Source: Paraburkholderia phenazinium (GTDB taxonomy: Bacteria; Pseudomonadota; Gammaproteobacteria; Burkholderiales; Burkholderiaceae). From it: a stretch of DNA of 64,000 nucleotides. The stretch covers positions 1,674,001 to 1,738,000 of the forward strand of contig NZ_FSRM01000002.1 of assembly GCF_900141745.1 (NCBI RefSeq). Reading direction: 5' to 3'. This document shows, piece by piece, positions 28,252-37,642 of the stretch. The notes beneath the pieces were generated by a model. That model searched no databases and had not been told where the DNA came from. It was given only the letters and a program-made list of their open reading frames with translations. Both the position numbers and the translations under genes were made by a program. Position 1 is the first letter of the stretch. Every line of letters starts with the position of its first letter.

Positions 28252-29490
28252 ATGTCTCAACCAACGACACATTTCTTTAAACGAAAGCGAATCGTACTCC
28301 AGATAATGACGCTGGCGGTCGTCGTGGGCAGTAGTCTGCTGCTTAAAACGCATGCATCCGCTTCGGCCGATTCGGTGAACGCCGCGCCAGCACCTCAGGT
28401 GACAGTAGCGCAGGCCCGTACGTTTCAGGTGGATGACCGTCAGGTATTCACCGGCAGATTACAGGCCGTCGACACGATTGACGTACGACCACGAGTGAGC
28501 GGATACGTGGATGAGGTGCTGTTCAAGGAGGGCACCCGGGTACACAAGGGCGACGTACTGTTCCGGATCGATCCGCGTCCTTATCGCGCCGAGGTAGACC
28601 GTCTGACAGCGGAACTCGCGCAAGCTCAGGCGGAGGCGGTGCAAGCCCGGTCCGATTCGGATCGAGGTAAGCGATTGCTGATGCAGAGTGCCATTTCGCG
28701 CGAAGCGTCGGAGCAACTTGACACCGCGGCAAGCACATCGCATTCGAAGGCGCTTGCGACCGGCGCCCAGCTCGACGCGGCGCAACTGAATCTCAGCTTC
28801 ACAGACGTGCGTGCGCCGATCGACGGGAAGGTCAGCTATGCGATGATCACTGCCGGCAACCTGGTCACGCCAGATGCGGTCCTGACCCGCGTCGTCAGCG
28901 TCGACCCCATCTACGGATATTTCGACGTCGACGAACAGAGCTACCTTACGCTCCAGCATTTTCGCGATGACGGTCATAGCGTGCCCGAAGTTGCAATGGC
29001 CCTCGCGGACGAGCACGACTTCACGCACGTCGGTCATCTGGATTTCGTTGACAATCAACTCGACTCTGGTTCGGGAACCATTCGCCTTCGAGCTGTATTT
29101 CCCAACGCGCAAGGTGCGTACACGCCAGGACTCTATGCACAGATCCGCCTTCAGGAGAGCCATCCGGTGCCGCGCATCCTCCTGAGGGACACGGCAGTGG
29201 GAACTGATCTGGGGGATCAGTTTGTTTACGTGGTCGGGCCAGATAGCAAGATCATCTACCGCAAGGTGTCGACAGGTCCGGTCTTTGCCGGCTTGCGCGT
29301 CGTCGAAAGCGGTATTCAGCCAGGCGAGCGGGTGGTCGTTGATGGCCTGCAACATGTTCAACCGGGCATGGTGGTACTGCCGATCACCGTCTCAATGGAT
29401 GCGCAGCTCAACGACCGCCAAAAGGCTGAGCTCGCAAGTGTAACCAGACCGGTTGCCGGATCTGGCACAACCGCACTGGCTGCACGATAG
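28252..29490 (+). CDS. RND efflux periplasmic adaptor (MexE/BpeE-like)
   Basis: A 412-residue membrane-fusion protein linking the inner-membrane RND pump to the outer-membrane channel. The N-terminus has a hydrophobic anchor (VLQIMTLAVVVGSSLLL). Then come the lipoyl half-motifs (VRPRVSGYVDEVLFKEGTRVHKGDVLFRIDPRPYRAEVD), an alpha-helical hairpin (residues about 115-175) and a second lipoyl half (FTDVRAPIDGKVS). ATG 28252 has GAGGG upstream. The plan matches MexE, usually paired with MexF and OprN, which export chloramphenicol, quinolones and trimethoprim in relatives. Confidence 0.92.
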   Translation: MSQPTTHFFKRKRIVLQIMTLAVVVGSSLLLKTHASASADSVNAAPAPQVTVAQARTFQVDDRQVFTGRLQAVDTIDVRPRVSGYVDEVLFKEGTRVHKGDVLFRIDPRPYRAEVDRLTAELAQAQAEAVQARSDSDRGKRLLMQSAISREASEQLDTAASTSHSKALATGAQLDAAQLNLSFTDVRAPIDGKVSYAMITAGNLVTPDAVLTRVVSVDPIYGYFDVDEQSYLTLQHFRDDGHSVPEVAMALADEHDFTHVGHLDFVDNQLDSGSGTIRLRAVFPNAQGAYTPGLYAQIRLQESHPVPRILLRDTAVGTDLGDQFVYVVGPDSKIIYRKVSTGPVFAGLRVVESGIQPGERVVVDGLQHVQPGMVVLPITVSMDAQLNDRQKAELASVTRPVAGSGTTALAAR

Positions 29491-29512
29491 CCGCTTCATC
29501 GAGACTCAAGTC

Positions 29513-32500
29513 ATGAAAGGTATAGCTAATTATTTTATCGACCGACCGATCTTCGCTGGTGTTTTGTCGGTTCTGTTCGTGATCGCTGGTGCCATTGCGC
29601 TAGTGATGCTGCCAGTCAGTCAATATCCGGACATCGTACCGCCGACTGTTGTCGTGCAGGCGAACTACCCGGGGGCAAGTCCCGAGACGATTGTGCAGAC
29701 CGTGGCCACACCTCTTGAGGAGCAGATCAACGGCGTCGAACACATGCTGTACACATCGTCGCAGGCGACGAGTGACGGACGGCTTGCGCTGACAGTTACC
29801 TTCGCACTCGGCACCAACCTCGATACGGCGCAGGTTCAAGTGCAGAACCGGGTGGCGCAGGTGTTATCGCGCCTGCCCGATGAGGTTCAGCGCCTCGGCG
29901 TGACGACCCAGAAGAGTTCGCCGGAGGTCACACTGGTAGTGCATCTGGTGTCGACGAACCATCGCTATGATGGTCTCTATCTCTCGAACTACGCCCGCAC
30001 ACACATTCGCGATGAATTGTCTCGTCTCGATGGCGTCGGTGACGTGCAGATCTTCGGTGCGGGTGAATACAGCATGCGCGTGTGGCTGGATCCGCAACGT
30101 ATGGCACAACGCGGACTGACGGCACCTGACGTTATAAAGGCGATTCGGGAACAGAACGTTGAGGTGGCAGCAGGCACGCTTGGCGCTCCCCCGATGCATA
30201 CGGACGACGCATTTCAATTGAATGTGAATACTCAGGGGCGTCTCGTTTCCGAAGACCAGTTCCGCCGAATTATTTTGCGCAGCAGTGGCGACACGGGTGT
30301 CGTGCATCTTGGCGATGTCGCGCGCGTCGAACTCGGCGCGGACCTGTACGCGCAGCGTAGCCTGCTGAACAACGATCCGGCTGTTGGTATTGTGTTGTTC
30401 CAGCGCCCAGGCAGCAACGCGATCCAGACGTCGAACGAGGTCATGACGACAATGAAACGCCTGAAGGCGAATTTTCCGGAGGGTCTGGACTTTCGAATCA
30501 TCCGCGACGATACGCAGTTCGAGCGGGCGTCCATCGAAGCGGTCGTTCATACGCTTTTCGATGCAATTGCGCTTGTGGTGCTGGTCGTTATTCTTTTCCT
30601 GCAGACGTGGCGTGCATCGATCATTCCACTTATTGCGGTGCCCGTGTCGCTGATCGGCACGTTCGCTGTTATGGATGCAGTCGGCTTCTCGCTCAATACG
30701 CTGTCGTTGTTCGGGCTCGTGCTGGCGATCGGAATTGTTGTCGACGACGCAATCGTCGTGGTTGAAAACGTTGAGCGGCATATCGAGCTGGGACAGAGTC
30801 CGAAGGAGGCGAGCCGACGTGCGATGCGGGAAGTCACTAGCCCAATCGTTGCCACGGCACTGGTACTGTGTGCAGTGTTCATACCGGCTGCTTTTATCAG
30901 TGGGCTCACCGGCGCGTTCTATCGCCAGTTCGCGCTAACGATCGCAATCTCGACGGTGATCTCCGCGTTCAACTCCCTGACGCTGAGCCCGGCGCTTGCC
31001 GCAATACTGCTCAAGTCTCACGACGCGCCTAAAGATGCGCTGACAGTATGGATCGACCGCCTGTTCGGCTGGTTATTCAGACCCTTCAACCGGCTGTTCG
31101 TGACTGGCGCGGGTCGTTACGTCGGCGGTGTGAGTCGGGTGTTGGGCCGTTCGTCGGTTGCGCTTGTGGTGTATGGCGGTCTGATTGTGCTCGCGGCGGT
31201 CGGCTTTATGCGAGTACCGACTGGTTTCGTGCCGACGCTCGACAAGCAACTCATTCTCGCATTTGTCCAGTTACCGAGCGGCGCGTCACTCGACCGCACG
31301 GAAGGCGTCGTGCGCGAGATGACTGACATCGCAGCTCATCAGCCTGGCGTCTGGCGCTCCGCGTCATTTCCGGGTCTGTCGATCAATGGCCTCACGAATA
31401 GCAGCGATTCGGGTGTGATCTTCCTTCTTCTCAAGCCGTTTGAGGAACGGAGGGATCCGTCGCTGTCGGCCGACGCGATCATTGCTGCGTTGAACAAGAA
31501 GTATGCGGCTATCTCTGGCGCCAGCATTGGCGTCGTGCCCGCGCCGCCGGTGGACGGCATGGGCGAGACGGGCGGGTTCCGGATGCAGATTGAAGACCGT
31601 GCTGGCTATGGTTCGATGGAAATGCAACGCCAGATTGATAAACTCATTGCGCTAGGCGCGAAAGAGCCCGCATTGAGCCCGCTCTATTCGAGCTTCGACG
31701 CACGCGTACCGCAAGTCCGCGTGGACATAGACCGCGAGAAGGCGAAGCTTGAGGGTCTCGACATGACCGACGTCGCCGACACGCTTCAGGCGTTCACGGG
31801 CACCTTCTACGTGAATGACTTTAACCGCTTCGGTCGCACGTACCAGGTGAATCTCTCCGCTGAACCGGACTTCAGGCGCACGCTTGACAACATCGGGCAA
31901 CTGAAGGTCCGTAACTCTTCGGGGGTCATGGTGCCACTAGGCTCGTTCGTGTCAGTGCAGCGCACCGTCGGGACGGAGCGTTCGATGCACTACAACGGTT
32001 ATCCCACGGCGGAAATCAACGGCGGCGCCGCGCCGGGTTACAGCACCGGACAGGCACAGGAAGCGATGGAGCGCATTGCGCGTGAGAATCTGCCGAGAGG
32101 GATGACGTTCGAATGGACCGATCTGACGTACCAGCAGATCCTTGCGGGTAATACGGCTGTACTCGTATTTCCTTTGTCCGTGCTGCTGGTGTTCCTCGTG
32201 CTCGCCTCCCTGTATGAGAGTGTTTCGCTCCCGCTGGCGGTCATCCTGATTGTACCGATGGTACTTTTGTCAGCTATTGGTGGCGTGTGGCTCACACATG
32301 GCGACAACAATATATTCACGCAGATCGGTTTGATCGTGCTGGTAGGCCTCGCGTGCAAGAACGCAATTCTTATCGTGGAATTTGCACGCGACGCACAAGG
32401 ACGCGGTATGGATCGCAAGCAGGCAGTCCTTCAGGCAGCGCACCTGCGTCTGAGGCCGATCCTGATGACATCGGTGGCATTCATCATGGGTGTTGTTCCA

Positions 32501-32698
32501 CTGGTGTTGGCTCACGGCGCGGGGGCGGAGATGCGACACGCGATCGGTGTGGCGGTGTTCGCTGGGATGTTAGGCGTGACGGCGTTCGGATTGGTGTACA
32601 CGCCTCTTTTCTATGTGTTGGTACGCGGGTTCGTGGAACGGCGTGAGGCGCGCCGCAGTAAGGCTATCCAAAGCGCGCCGGTTCTCGGGGAGCACTGA
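29513..32698 (+). CDS. RND efflux inner-membrane permease (MexF/BpeF-like)
   Basis: A 1061-residue HAE1-type proton/drug antiporter. The start at 29513 (MKGIANYFIDRPIFAGVLSVLF) is canonical; the frame is open to 29453. Twelve transmembrane segments with two large periplasmic loops are evident. The proton-relay acids lie in TM4 (GIVVDDAIVVVENVERH) and the Lys in TM10 (GLACKNAILIVEFARD). It starts 22 bp after the adaptor and the channel gene follows immediately, so the three form one operon. Confidence 0.95.
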   Translation: MKGIANYFIDRPIFAGVLSVLFVIAGAIALVMLPVSQYPDIVPPTVVVQANYPGASPETIVQTVATPLEEQINGVEHMLYTSSQATSDGRLALTVTFALGTNLDTAQVQVQNRVAQVLSRLPDEVQRLGVTTQKSSPEVTLVVHLVSTNHRYDGLYLSNYARTHIRDELSRLDGVGDVQIFGAGEYSMRVWLDPQRMAQRGLTAPDVIKAIREQNVEVAAGTLGAPPMHTDDAFQLNVNTQGRLVSEDQFRRIILRSSGDTGVVHLGDVARVELGADLYAQRSLLNNDPAVGIVLFQRPGSNAIQTSNEVMTTMKRLKANFPEGLDFRIIRDDTQFERASIEAVVHTLFDAIALVVLVVILFLQTWRASIIPLIAVPVSLIGTFAVMDAVGFSLNTLSLFGLVLAIGIVVDDAIVVVENVERHIELGQSPKEASRRAMREVTSPIVATALVLCAVFIPAAFISGLTGAFYRQFALTIAISTVISAFNSLTLSPALAAILLKSHDAPKDALTVWIDRLFGWLFRPFNRLFVTGAGRYVGGVSRVLGRSSVALVVYGGLIVLAAVGFMRVPTGFVPTLDKQLILAFVQLPSGASLDRTEGVVREMTDIAAHQPGVWRSASFPGLSINGLTNSSDSGVIFLLLKPFEERRDPSLSADAIIAALNKKYAAISGASIGVVPAPPVDGMGETGGFRMQIEDRAGYGSMEMQRQIDKLIALGAKEPALSPLYSSFDARVPQVRVDIDREKAKLEGLDMTDVADTLQAFTGTFYVNDFNRFGRTYQVNLSAEPDFRRTLDNIGQLKVRNSSGVMVPLGSFVSVQRTVGTERSMHYNGYPTAEINGGAAPGYSTGQAQEAMERIARENLPRGMTFEWTDLTYQQILAGNTAVLVFPLSVLLVFLVLASLYESVSLPLAVILIVPMVLLSAIGGVWLTHGDNNIFTQIGLIVLVGLACKNAILIVEFARDAQGRGMDRKQAVLQAAHLRLRPILMTSVAFIMGVVPLVLAHGAGAEMRHAIGVAVFAGMLGVTAFGLVYTPLFYVLVRGFVERREARRSKAIQSAPVLGEH

Positions 32699-32699
32699 A

Positions 32700-34169
32700 A
32701 TGAATAGGCTGAATCCTTTCTCGGCTGTTGCAGCAATCCTGTCTGCGCTGGCGCTCGCTGGGTGCGTGTCCGTCGGGCCCGATTACCACGCCGCCGCCCC
32801 AGCGGTACCGAAGCTGCTCAACGTCGATCCGATGCGTGAGAACAACGGGAGCTTCCAGGCACAATGGTGGAAGCAGTTTGGAGATCCGACGCTTGATGCC
32901 CTTATACAGATGGCGGCGCTCGATAACCTCGATCTACGCGTTGCACAGGCACGCCTCCGTGAGTCGCGGGCCTTCGTAAGCGGCGCGGAGTCGGCGGAGA
33001 TTCCAACCGTTTCGGCTGGGACCAGTTTTGCGCGCACCTATGGTCAGTATCCGGGAATAACCACGGACCAGGTTAGCTACGACGAGTATCGCGCTGGGTT
33101 CGATGCCAGTTGGGAACTTGATCTGTTCGGTGGCATCCGACGCGAAGTGGAATCGTCGAAGGATGAACGCGATGCACGGCAGGCGGCATTGCGCGGCGCC
33201 CAGGTTTCCGTCATTGGCGAAGTGGCCCGTAATTACTTCATGATGCGCGGTTCACAGGCACGAATCGCCATTGTCCAGAACGACATCAAGACGCTCCAGG
33301 AGACGCTGCGTCTCGTGCAGGCGCAGGCGAATGTTGGCACGGGCTCGGAGCAGGATGTCGCAAGCGCGGGCGCTCGGTTGAGTGCAGTGGAGGCGCAGTT
33401 GCCCAATCTCAGGATAGACGAGCAGACCGCACAGTTCCGGCTTGCGGTGCTGCTTGGCAAGCGCCCCGGCGAACTTGACGTCGATTTGTCGCCGCGCACT
33501 TCCGAGCCAATCGCCGTGAGCCTACCCATGGGGTCAATAGGCGATGTGCTTGCGCGTCGACCTGACGTGCAGGAAGCGGAGCGTCGACTGGCGGCATCGA
33601 CCGCGCGTATCGGCGTTGCGGAGGCCGACTTCTATCCGCATGTTTCACTGGTCGGATTTCTCGGCTTTCTCTCGAGCCAGGGCACGGATTTCTTGACGGC
33701 GGGTTCGCAGGCATGGTCGATCATGCCGGGTATTACCTGGGATGGTTTGAATGTACAGCGCGTGCGTGCAAACCTTCATGCGGCGCAAGCCCGCTCGGAC
33801 GCTGCGCAAGCCGCTTACGAGCAAAGCATTCTTCTCGCTATCGAGGACGTTGACAGCGCGCTCACGTCTTACAACGAAACTCATGCTCGGGTCGGCAAAC
33901 TGATCGATCAGTTTTCGCAGAGTCACCGCGCAGCTGATCTCGCGCGCGTCCGCTACCGGGAGGGATCGACAGGTTTTCTGGAACTGCTCGATGCCGAGCG
34001 GGTAGAGCTCGCTGCGGGGGATGATCTGGCGCAGGCCGAGTCGGATATTAACGTACGCGCTGTGGCACTGTACAAGTCACTCGGCGGAGGGTGGGAAGCC
34101 TGTGGGGGTGATCGTTGCGATGCACTTGCGCTGACCCAGACCTCAACACAACCCTCTACGGCGCGCTGA
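32700..34169 (+). CDS. Outer-membrane efflux lipoprotein (OprM/NodT family)
   Basis: 489 residues from ATG 32700, starting directly after the permease stop, with GGGGAG upstream; the longer frame to 32613 lies inside the permease gene. The signal peptide ends in the lipobox LALAGC. The mature protein opens with VSVGPDYH, typical of the NodT family, followed by two OEP repeats (FDASWELDLFGGIRREVESSKDERDA, then VRYREGSTGFLELLDAER). It is the channel of the RND pump. Confidence 0.94.
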   Translation: MNRLNPFSAVAAILSALALAGCVSVGPDYHAAAPAVPKLLNVDPMRENNGSFQAQWWKQFGDPTLDALIQMAALDNLDLRVAQARLRESRAFVSGAESAEIPTVSAGTSFARTYGQYPGITTDQVSYDEYRAGFDASWELDLFGGIRREVESSKDERDARQAALRGAQVSVIGEVARNYFMMRGSQARIAIVQNDIKTLQETLRLVQAQANVGTGSEQDVASAGARLSAVEAQLPNLRIDEQTAQFRLAVLLGKRPGELDVDLSPRTSEPIAVSLPMGSIGDVLARRPDVQEAERRLAASTARIGVAEADFYPHVSLVGFLGFLSSQGTDFLTAGSQAWSIMPGITWDGLNVQRVRANLHAAQARSDAAQAAYEQSILLAIEDVDSALTSYNETHARVGKLIDQFSQSHRAADLARVRYREGSTGFLELLDAERVELAAGDDLAQAESDINVRAVALYKSLGGGWEACGGDRCDALALTQTSTQPSTAR

Positions 34170-34946
34170 TCTGGCCGCCTTAACCTCAGCGGCGGTATCA
34201 ACGTTGAGAGCATTCCGTACATTGATCGCCTCGTTTTCTGTGCCGGAGGTCGCTGGTTGAGACTGGCGGCCTCGATTTTTTTTGCATTTTCAGGTTTTTG
34301 CGCAAAGCTCTGCGCGCCATCCATAGATCGTTCGGCGCCTACCTGATCTCCTCGTGACAGGCCAGCGCACCGCCTTAGCATCATGCGCCTTCCGATACCC
34401 GATATCCGGCGTGCGCCGTGACAACGTGGGTTGTTGCTTCCCCGCGATTGTCGTCGCATCGCCCTCAATCTGCCAATACCTCTGAAAGATCGCTGGCAGC
34501 ACCACGGAGCGTTCGAATTGCAAAGGACCTCGGGAAAGACCTGATCACGCAACTGGATTCTTCGATACGCCGTGAGACGATACGATAAGCCAGTAGTCAA
34601 TTACACACCTAAAGTTGCTTCGCAGGGCTCACGGGCGGATGTGATCTAAGCGAAGTACGAAGACCGAGGGAAGTGACTTCTTCTACTAGATGAAACTGGG
34701 AGGTGGTGTCAGGTTGGCCGCATACCGGCGGCTGGTACAACTCGGGACCTTTGGGGCAGATATGAACGAGCGCGGCTCCGGTTCCAGTCGGGACCAGACG
34801 ATAACCCATCGGTTGTTGCCAGCCTCAAGCGAAGAGTAATGGAGCCTGACGTCACAGTGCGGAGCAATGTGGAATGGACAAATCTATTGTGATGGCAATG
34901 ATTCAAAAAGTCAGACTGGAGTTTTTCTAACGTATCGGAGGAAACG
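34170..34946. other. Gene-poor region with remnant peptide-coding sequence
   Basis: About 780 bases. On the complement at about 34405-34475 the frame reads WQIEGDATTIAGKQQPTLSRR, which matches a forward-strand segment at about 37573-37640 (WQVEGDAATTAGTKRTTLPRR). Repeat copy B follows at 34525-34627. No complete gene was found. Confidence 0.45.
34525..34627 (+). repeat. Degenerate intergenic repeat, copy B
   Basis: Block 1 reads GGACCTCGGGAAAGACCTG, then AACTGGATTCTTCGATACGC, block 2 ACGATACGATAAG, and block 3 CCTAAAGTTGCTTCGCAGGG. The spacing is the same as in copies C, E and G. Confidence 0.6.
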
Positions 34947-35666
34947 GTGTCGCTTAAAGATAAACGGATTGTGATTCTCGGTGGATCGTCGGGACTCGGT
35001 TTCGCGACGGCGAAAGCAGCGGCAGATGAAGGTGCACTCGTGGTCATTGCATCTAATAGTCAGGCGCAGATAGAGCAGGCGAAGGACAAACTCCCCTCGA
35101 GTGCTGAAGGGCACGTGATCAACCTGCTGGATGAGGACAGCATCAAGTCATACTTTGAAAAGATCGGAGCATATGATCACCTCGTGTATACCGCCGGCGA
35201 TCCTTTGCGAGCGGTCAATCAGAAAGACATGAGCTTTGAGGAAGCGCAAAGGTTTTTTGGAGTTCGCTACTGGGGCGCCTTTCTGGCCACAAAATACGGT
35301 GCAGGAAAAATTCGCGAGGGTGGCTCGATCGTCCTTACTTCGGGGATGACATCGCAACGCCCTCTTAAGAGCATGTCGGTGGTTTCGAGCGTCTGTGGGG
35401 CGGTTGAAGCGCTCGCGCGTGCCCTTTCAGTAGAACTGGCGCCGCTGCGGGTCAATGTAGTTTGCCCAGGAACGGTCAAGACTGAACTTTGGAATACCTT
35501 TCCCGAGGCCGCCCGTGAAGCGATATTCCAAAGTGCGGAACAGAGTCTGCTCGTTAAGCATGCCGGTGAACCTCATGAAGTCGCCGAAGCTTACCTCTAT
35601 CTGATGCGAGGCGGCTTCACGACCGGTCAGGTAGTGGTAGCCGATGGAGGGTTAGCAGTAGGCTGA
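34947..35666 (+). CDS. Atypical SDR lacking catalytic Tyr and Lys
   Basis: 239 residues, GTG start at 34947 with GGAGG upstream. The cofactor loop is intact (VILGGSSGLGFATA), as are HLVYTAG and the C-terminal GGFTTGQVVVADGG. In the place of the SDR active site YxxxK, however, the sequence is SVVSSVCGAVEALARAL: aligning AVEALARALSVELAP puts Val where Tyr and Cys where Lys should be. This resembles the Lin1944-like SDR subgroup, in which the catalytic residues are known to be absent. Its paralogue is at 60450. It may bind NAD(P)H without classical catalysis, or use other residues. Confidence 0.85.
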   Translation: MSLKDKRIVILGGSSGLGFATAKAAADEGALVVIASNSQAQIEQAKDKLPSSAEGHVINLLDEDSIKSYFEKIGAYDHLVYTAGDPLRAVNQKDMSFEEAQRFFGVRYWGAFLATKYGAGKIREGGSIVLTSGMTSQRPLKSMSVVSSVCGAVEALARALSVELAPLRVNVVCPGTVKTELWNTFPEAAREAIFQSAEQSLLVKHAGEPHEVAEAYLYLMRGGFTTGQVVVADGGLAVG

Positions 35667-36024
35667 GGCATTGTCGCCATGTAAATGTACCGAGTGGCTT
35701 TGCGGTGACTTGCCGCTCGGCTCAGTCGAAACAGGGGGCATCCACGGAAAAGTAGCTAACGACGATGGATGTTTGATGCATCAATCACCACAACTTACAT
35801 AGGACTATTTAGGAAATGACTATTGCGAAAGATTCTGTGTAGCCCATCCGTTTGAAGCGGACGAAGTGGTGGCAGCCCATCTGTAATTGATTCGCAATGG
35901 CGGACGTCGATCGTAGACGCCGCGTTAGAGTGGAGTCAGGAAGGCGAAAATCCCTGCACTGACAGTCGTAATAAAATTAGTTATCCAAATGTGTTTTCCA
36001 CATGAAGAAGGGAGGTTGATTGAG

Positions 36025-36348
36025 ATGTTCTACGAACTGCGCACCTATATCTGTACGCCCGGTCGGCTCCACGCTGTCGCGGAACGATTCGAACATCCGG
36101 TACTGGGTATCTTTCATGAACTGGGCATCCAGACAATCGGATTCTGGACCACCGAAGCAGACAGTAAGTCCGAACTGATTTATCTGCTGAAGTGGAACAG
36201 CGAGGCCGAACGCGCCGAAAAGATGGGGGCGTTTCTGAAAGACCCACGCTGGCTGGAAGCGAAGCTGAGTTCCGAGCGTGACGGCCCGATCGTCGAATCG
36301 TTCTCGGCGAAAACATTGACGCCCACTACGTTTTCCGCGCTGCGATGA
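36025..36348 (+). CDS. NIPSNAP family protein
   Basis: 107 residues from ATG 36025 (MFYELRTYICTPGRLHAVAERF), with GGAGG eight bases upstream. The ELRTY start, FHELGIQTIGFWTTE and LIYLLKWNSEAERAEKMGAF segments are diagnostic of the NIPSNAP ferredoxin-like fold. In bacteria such proteins are often found with aromatic or terpenoid catabolism genes, but a reaction has not been settled. Here it sits between two SDR genes on the same strand. Confidence 0.85.
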   Translation: MFYELRTYICTPGRLHAVAERFEHPVLGIFHELGIQTIGFWTTEADSKSELIYLLKWNSEAERAEKMGAFLKDPRWLEAKLSSERDGPIVESFSAKTLTPTTFSALR

Positions 36349-36651
36349 GAAAACGCGGGACGCCTCAATCCGAATCTCAGGTAACGGACATTCGAACGAA
36401 AGAGACATCCCTGAGTGAAGTCAACACGCAAGATGTGAGCTTTCTCGAGCATGAATGAGGGCTGAGCTTCGCTTACATCGTCGCTAACTGGTCCATTGGA
36501 CTTTGTCTTGTTTTTGGGTTAGGTCCGCTCGCCATTACCGGCGAGCTGGCCAGCAAACACGTGGGTCTTGAGAAGGAATTACGTAGTCACCTTCGCGTCT
36601 TGGTGCCGCTTACGGCTCTGGACGCTAATGATACTTAAATGGAGATATGTT
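36349..36651. other. Gap with an open membrane-segment fragment
   Basis: About 300 bases. From 36459 to 36638 one forward frame stays open without a start codon and encodes a hydrophobic stretch (VANWSIGLCLVFGLGPLAI) followed by a charged helix. It may be the remnant of a membrane protein, but no family was recognised. Confidence 0.25.
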
Positions 36652-37437
36652 ATGAACAGGCTTTCGAACAAGGTGTGTCTGGTTACCGGCGGGGGAGGAG
36701 CGATTGGACATGCGACAGCCAAGGCCTTCAAGGACGAGGGCGCAACGGTCATCATTTCGGATATCAGCGAGCGTCTGTTGGATGAATCCGCTGAAGAAAT
36801 CGGGTGTTCGTCGGTGGTTCAGGATGTCACGAGCGAGGAGCAATGGACGCAGGTCATCGATGAAATCGAAAAGAAGCATGGTCGCATCGATGTTCTTGTG
36901 AACAATGCAGGCATTCTGGGGTCCACGGAGAACGTAAACCCGGAGACCACGCAGGTCGACGAATTCCGTCGCATCCAACTGGTCAACGTCGAGTCGGTGA
37001 TGCTTGGGTGCCGTAGCGCAATTCCTGCAATGAAGCGTGCGGGCGGAGGGTCCATCGTCAACATCTCCTCGATTGCCGCAGTACTCGCAACGCCGTTTGA
37101 GGTCGCATATGGTGTGAGCAAAGCAGCGGTTCGCCACCTTAGTTGGTCTGTAGCGGCGCACGGCGCTCCGTTCGGCATTCGCTGCAACAGCATCATGCCG
37201 GGCCAGATTGAGACGGGTGACGGCGGCATGATGGATTCGATTTTAAAGGGTGCTGCGCGTCGTGGCGAGTTTTCGGACCCGGAAGCAGCACGAGCCACGT
37301 TCACGGCGCTCATTCCGCTCGGTGCGCTTGGGACGCCACACGACGTTGCGATGGGGGCGGTCTACCTGGCCTCAGACGAGAGCCGGTATGTCAGTTCAAT
37401 TTCGCTGCAAATTAGTGGAGGCTGGCTGGTGCTGTAA
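36652..37437 (+). CDS. SDR family NAD(P)-dependent oxidoreductase
   Basis: 261 residues from ATG 36652 (MNRLSNKVCLVTGGGGAIGHATA), with GGAG upstream; the open frame extends to 36568. It is a canonical classical SDR: TGGGGAIG cofactor loop, NNAG, NISSIAA with the catalytic Ser, and the YGVSK active site. The C-terminus is SSISLQISGGWLVL. Substrate unknown. Confidence 0.9.
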   Translation: MNRLSNKVCLVTGGGGAIGHATAKAFKDEGATVIISDISERLLDESAEEIGCSSVVQDVTSEEQWTQVIDEIEKKHGRIDVLVNNAGILGSTENVNPETTQVDEFRRIQLVNVESVMLGCRSAIPAMKRAGGGSIVNISSIAAVLATPFEVAYGVSKAAVRHLSWSVAAHGAPFGIRCNSIMPGQIETGDGGMMDSILKGAARRGEFSDPEAARATFTALIPLGALGTPHDVAMGAVYLASDESRYVSSISLQISGGWLVL

Positions 37438-37549
37438 CGGCGGATTCCGGCGTACTGAAAGCGTTCGAAACCGGTCGGAGACGGCGGTTGTTCTGCAAAG
37501 CGCGGGGCGAACCGCCGGCAACCGGAAAAGGCACACTCCGACCGTTCCC

Positions 37550-37642
37550 ATTCATAGTAGTGTTGTCGCGTTGGTGGCAAGTTGAGGGTGACGCGGCGAC
37601 AACTGCGGGCACGAAACGGACCACGTTGCCGCGGCGCCACCT
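37550..37642 (+). repeat. Remnant homologous to the 34.4-kb fragment
   Basis: The stretch from about 37573 aligns without gaps to the complement of about 34410-34475. I estimate roughly 70 percent identity over about 65 bases by eye. Many differences fall at third codon positions, and both encode WQ(I/V)EGDA(T/A)T.AG...TL.RR. It lies between an SDR gene and the end of the porin gene. Confidence 0.5.
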
